Assembly (NCBI RefSeq): GCF_001510665.1
Contig: NZ_LMTI01000007.1
Coordinates: 142,197-206,196, forward strand
From: Bacillus sp. FJAT-27445
Lineage (GTDB): Bacteria > Bacillota > Bacilli > Bacillales > Cytobacillaceae
Direction: 5' to 3'
DNA: 64,000 bases
Under the pieces are notes generated by a model. That model worked only from the letters and a program-made list of their open reading frames with translations, was not told the origin of the DNA and did no database searches. Positions 61,575-64,000 of the stretch are shown here, one piece after another. Positions within the stretch are counted from its first letter, which is position 1. Each line of letters starts with the position of its first letter. A program made the position numbers and the translations under genes.

Positions 61575-62381
61575 TTATTTCAAACCTGACAGCTGGATGC
61601 CTTCTGTAAAGTACTTCTGGAAAAACAAAAAGATTAAAAAGGTCGGGATGAATGAAAGTGTAGCCCCTGCCATTTCAATTCCAAAATTCCCTTCCTTATT
61701 TAAAGTGGAAGCTAATCCAACTGTAATAGGAAACATTTTTTCATTCGTCATAAAAATTAACGGCTGAAATAAATCATTCCAGTTACCTACAAATGAAAAC
61801 GTACCGACTGTTGCAATGGATGGAAAAGCCAAAGGCATATAAATTTTACGAAAAACGTGAAAATCTCCAGCGCCATCAATTCGGGCTGCCTCATCTAATT
61901 CCATTGGTATGCCTTGCATAAATTGGCGAACTAAAAATACCCCCATAATCCCCCAAAGTTCAGGAACGATTAATGCTTCGTATTCGTTAATCCAACCGAA
62001 TTTTGAAAACATGATGAATTTAGGAATGATCAGTAATTGGGATGGAATCATGATGACCGCCATGAAGGTCCAAAAAATGAATTCCCGTCCGTAAAACTGT
62101 TTTCTCGCAAAAATATAACCAAGCAGCCCCGCGAAAAACATTTGAGAAAATACGGGGATAACCGTAATGACAACAGAGTTAAAAATCCAGCGCAGAAAAT
62201 TGTCATTTCTAAACAGATAAATAAAATTATTCAAGGAAGGGTCCGTGGGAAGCCAGAACAAAGGACTCAATGATGCAAAGGTCGTTTCTTTAAGTGACCC
62301 AAACACCATGATTAAAAACGGAAGGAGAAAGCAAAAACCCAGGAAGAACATCACAAAATACTTTCCTAATTTTTTCAACAA
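61575..62381 (-). CDS. CUT1 ABC importer permease (MalG type)
   Basis: TTG 62381 or the adjacent TTG starts a 268-residue protein with six helices and the EAA loop EAARIDGAGDFHVFRKIYMPL. It ends with TEGIQLSGLK, as in MalG-type permeases. It pairs with the permease encoded just upstream. Confidence 0.92.
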   Translation of the reverse strand: MLKKLGKYFVMFFLGFCFLLPFLIMVFGSLKETTFASLSPLFWLPTDPSLNNFIYLFRNDNFLRWIFNSVVITVIPVFSQMFFAGLLGYIFARKQFYGREFIFWTFMAVIMIPSQLLIIPKFIMFSKFGWINEYEALIVPELWGIMGVFLVRQFMQGIPMELDEAARIDGAGDFHVFRKIYMPLAFPSIATVGTFSFVGNWNDLFQPLIFMTNEKMFPITVGLASTLNKEGNFGIEMAGATLSFIPTFLIFLFFQKYFTEGIQLSGLK

Positions 62382-62415
62382 GATCGTTCATCTCCCTTAC
62401 ACTCACGCTGACTCA

Positions 62416-63372
62416 TTAATAAATACCTTGATCTTTCCCCACTAATTTTCTCTGTATAAGGGAAATTATTAAGATGATCGCGAATAACACGTAGGAAAGA
62501 ACAGCAGCATAGCTAAAGTTCAAATTGGTAAAGCCAATCGAATACAGATAATAAACAATCGTACTGGTTGAGAAGTTCGGTCCTCCGCCAGTCAATAAAA
62601 ATGCCGAATCAAAGATCTGGAAAGATCCTATCGTCGTGATGATCAAGACATAGAAATGAATCGGTTTTAATAATGGGAAAGTAATCATCCAAAAGGATTT
62701 AATAGGCGATGCGCCATCAATCTTCGCTGCTTCATACATATCCTTTGGAATGGACTGGAGCCCGGCGAAGTAATAAATCATCGTGCTTCCGGAAACTTTG
62801 AAAATACTTAAACCCGCCAATACCATTAGCGCTTGTGAAGAGTCAGATAGGAATAATTGAGTTTCAACGCCTAAAAAGCTTAACAAGTAGTTAATAAAAC
62901 CAGATTTCGTTCCCGAAAAAAGCCATTCCCAAATGCCGGCAATAACAACAAACGAAGTAACAACAGGAAGGAAAAATACCCCTTTAAAAAACTTCGTCAT
63001 GTGGATGCCTGATTTCAAAATAAGGGCGAGAATCAGTCCGAGCGCCATTGTCGGGATGATGTAGTAAATGGAAAATAAGACGGTGTTCCAGATGGATTTC
63101 CAGGCAATTTTGTCATTTAACAGTTGTTGCCAGTTTCTTAAACCGACGAATTCCGATGTACCGATGACACGGTAATGCATGAATGTCAAAACGAAACTGT
63201 ATACAAAGGGGATAATTTGAAAGATAAGAAAATGGATTAGTATCGGGACAAGGATAATATAGACGAGCGCGTTCTTTTTCCATTCATCCTTTATCCTTTT
63301 CACCAATGGCCGTTTAAGCTGTTTTTTATCCAAAGGCAACTTGTTATCATTTACAGCCATGACCTTTTCCAA
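62416..63372 (-). CDS. CUT1 ABC importer permease (MalF type)
   Basis: TTG 63372 follows AAGGTGATTGC. The 318-residue protein has six helices and the EAA loop EAAKIDGASPIKSFWMITFPLL, and starts with a basic cytoplasmic segment (KKQLKRPLVKRIKDEWKK) before the first helix. A hairpin lies between this gene and the binding-protein gene, a common way to make more binding protein than permease. Confidence 0.92.
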   Translation of the reverse strand: MEKVMAVNDNKLPLDKKQLKRPLVKRIKDEWKKNALVYIILVPILIHFLIFQIIPFVYSFVLTFMHYRVIGTSEFVGLRNWQQLLNDKIAWKSIWNTVLFSIYYIIPTMALGLILALILKSGIHMTKFFKGVFFLPVVTSFVVIAGIWEWLFSGTKSGFINYLLSFLGVETQLFLSDSSQALMVLAGLSIFKVSGSTMIYYFAGLQSIPKDMYEAAKIDGASPIKSFWMITFPLLKPIHFYVLIITTIGSFQIFDSAFLLTGGGPNFSTSTIVYYLYSIGFTNLNFSYAAVLSYVLFAIILIISLIQRKLVGKDQGIY

Positions 63373-63469
63373 GCAATCACCTTATTTCATTTTTTGATCG
63401 GCTTTGAAATGCAAGCCGTATGTATTCCGCTGGCAGCCACTAACAATTTCCATCCGCTATTCTTAAGTA

Positions 63470-63510
63470 ACAGAGAGCTTTATTCACAATGGAATAAAAC
63501 TCTCTCATCA
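63470..63510 (-). terminator. partial terminator between binding-protein and permease genes
   Basis: AGAGAG...ATTC pairs with GAAT...CTCTCT. It probably reduces but does not abolish read-through into the permease genes. Confidence 0.65.
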
Positions 63511-63524
63511 AAAAAGTTATTCGT

Positions 63525-64000
63525 TTACGGCTTTGCAAGCTCCGTTTCAATTGCTTCAGCCGCTGCATCTGCTGCTTCTTGAGGAGTTTTTTCCCCTGCC
63601 ATCATCGATTGTACCTGAGCTTGGATAAATGGCATGATCGCACGGCCTTTTGGATGAATAACTCCAGGCAGGGCGTATTGGGTATATGATGCCAACTGGC
63701 TCAAATATTTATTTGAATCGAAGATATCCTTGGCAGCTTCCTGAGTTGGGATATATTGCGTCACTGTGCTAAAGATACGTTGGTTGTCCGTGTTGGTAAT
63801 CGCTTTTACAAATTCAGCCGCTGCATCCGGGTTATCGCTGTTGGAAGGAACAACAAACATACCAGTCGTACCGTATGTTACTAGTTCTTTATTTTTTAAT
63901 GGCGGTGCAAATGCAAATTCAAATTTCCCTTCTTTTTGCAGCATGGTTACGTCGATTCCAGAGCCAAGAACCGCTAACATTTTTCCGCCCATCCAAAGCT
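63525..64000 (-). CDS. CUT1 ABC importer, solute-binding protein (partial)
   Basis: The gene enters from the window edge at 64000 and ends at 63525, giving about 158 C-terminal residues. The stretches TTGMFVVPSNSDNPDAAAEFVKAI and the final helical MMAGEKTPQEAADAAAEAIETEL are typical of MalE/UgpB-type sugar-binding proteins. The signal peptide and lipobox are off the window. It belongs with the two permeases downstream. Confidence 0.9.
   Translation of the reverse strand, partial: LWMGGKMLAVLGSGIDVTMLQKEGKFEFAFAPPLKNKELVTYGTTGMFVVPSNSDNPDAAAEFVKAITNTDNQRIFSTVTQYIPTQEAAKDIFDSNKYLSQLASYTQYALPGVIHPKGRAIMPFIQAQVQSMMAGEKTPQEAADAAAEAIETELAKP

Overview
The window looks like chromosome of a low-to-mid GC Bacillaceae bacterium (Bacillus/Mesobacillus-like). 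The evidence is strong AGGAGG-type ribosome sites, many TTG starts, T-tailed hairpin terminators, a canonical CcpA cre site, and typical Bacillus genes (sodA, trhO, a YuzB-like protein, an MTH1187/YqgV thiamine-binding protein, a Vpr-like subtilase, a YhcN/YlaJ remnant). No rRNA, tRNA, CRISPR array or intact transposase was seen.

Layout. 1-2263: a TPR membrane protein overlapping an AAA+ ATPase, followed by a strikingly regular 52-bp tandem array. 2750-12565: housekeeping and stress genes (M24 peptidase homolog, SufR-like regulator facing sodA, YqcI/YcgG, isochorismatase-like hydrolase, trhO, YuzB-like, a secreted five-repeat coiled-coil protein, aldo/keto reductase, methyltransferase). 12566-17980: a membrane-anchored thermonuclease with an Excalibur domain, a frameshifted repetitive small gene, sstT, and a 1.2-kb stretch of palindromes and gene remnants. 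17984-30287: a minus-strand catabolic locus (duplicated secreted esterase, LacI regulator, two ADP-ribosylglycohydrolase homologs, a CUT1 ABC importer, a ribokinase-like kinase, DUF4387 and AtuA/DUF1446) with three LacI-type operators and a cre at its head. 30844-40421: class I amidotransferase hydrolase, GNAT, thiamine-binding protein, subtilase, Na/Pi cotransporter, small ORFs, an orphan omega-RNA-like element and an amidohydrolase. 40408-43488: a 1026-residue GNAT fusion. 43877-64000: a large carbohydrate locus.

The carbohydrate locus is the most interesting part. On the minus strand it encodes an SGNH esterase, two barrel-like putative glycan enzymes, an FAD oxidoreductase, NanE, three Gfo/Idh/MocA oxidoreductases, a GH1 and a GH20-like glycosidase, a zinc-type alcohol dehydrogenase, a DapA-like aldolase, an SDR lacking the usual catalytic lysine, and a CUT1 importer that runs off the window. 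NanE is present, but neither NanK nor a canonical NanA is seen. A divergent regulator carries a GGEEF motif fused to a winged helix. The intergenic region between it and the cluster has two inverted repeats of identical geometry (AAAGAC-N13-GTCTTT): one covers the -35 of the cluster promoter, the other lies just downstream of the regulator's own predicted start site. Together this looks like an autoregulated pathway for an amino-sugar-containing or oxidised glycoside. The substrate is not deducible from sequence alone.

All assignments come from reading motifs and context; no database search was possible.
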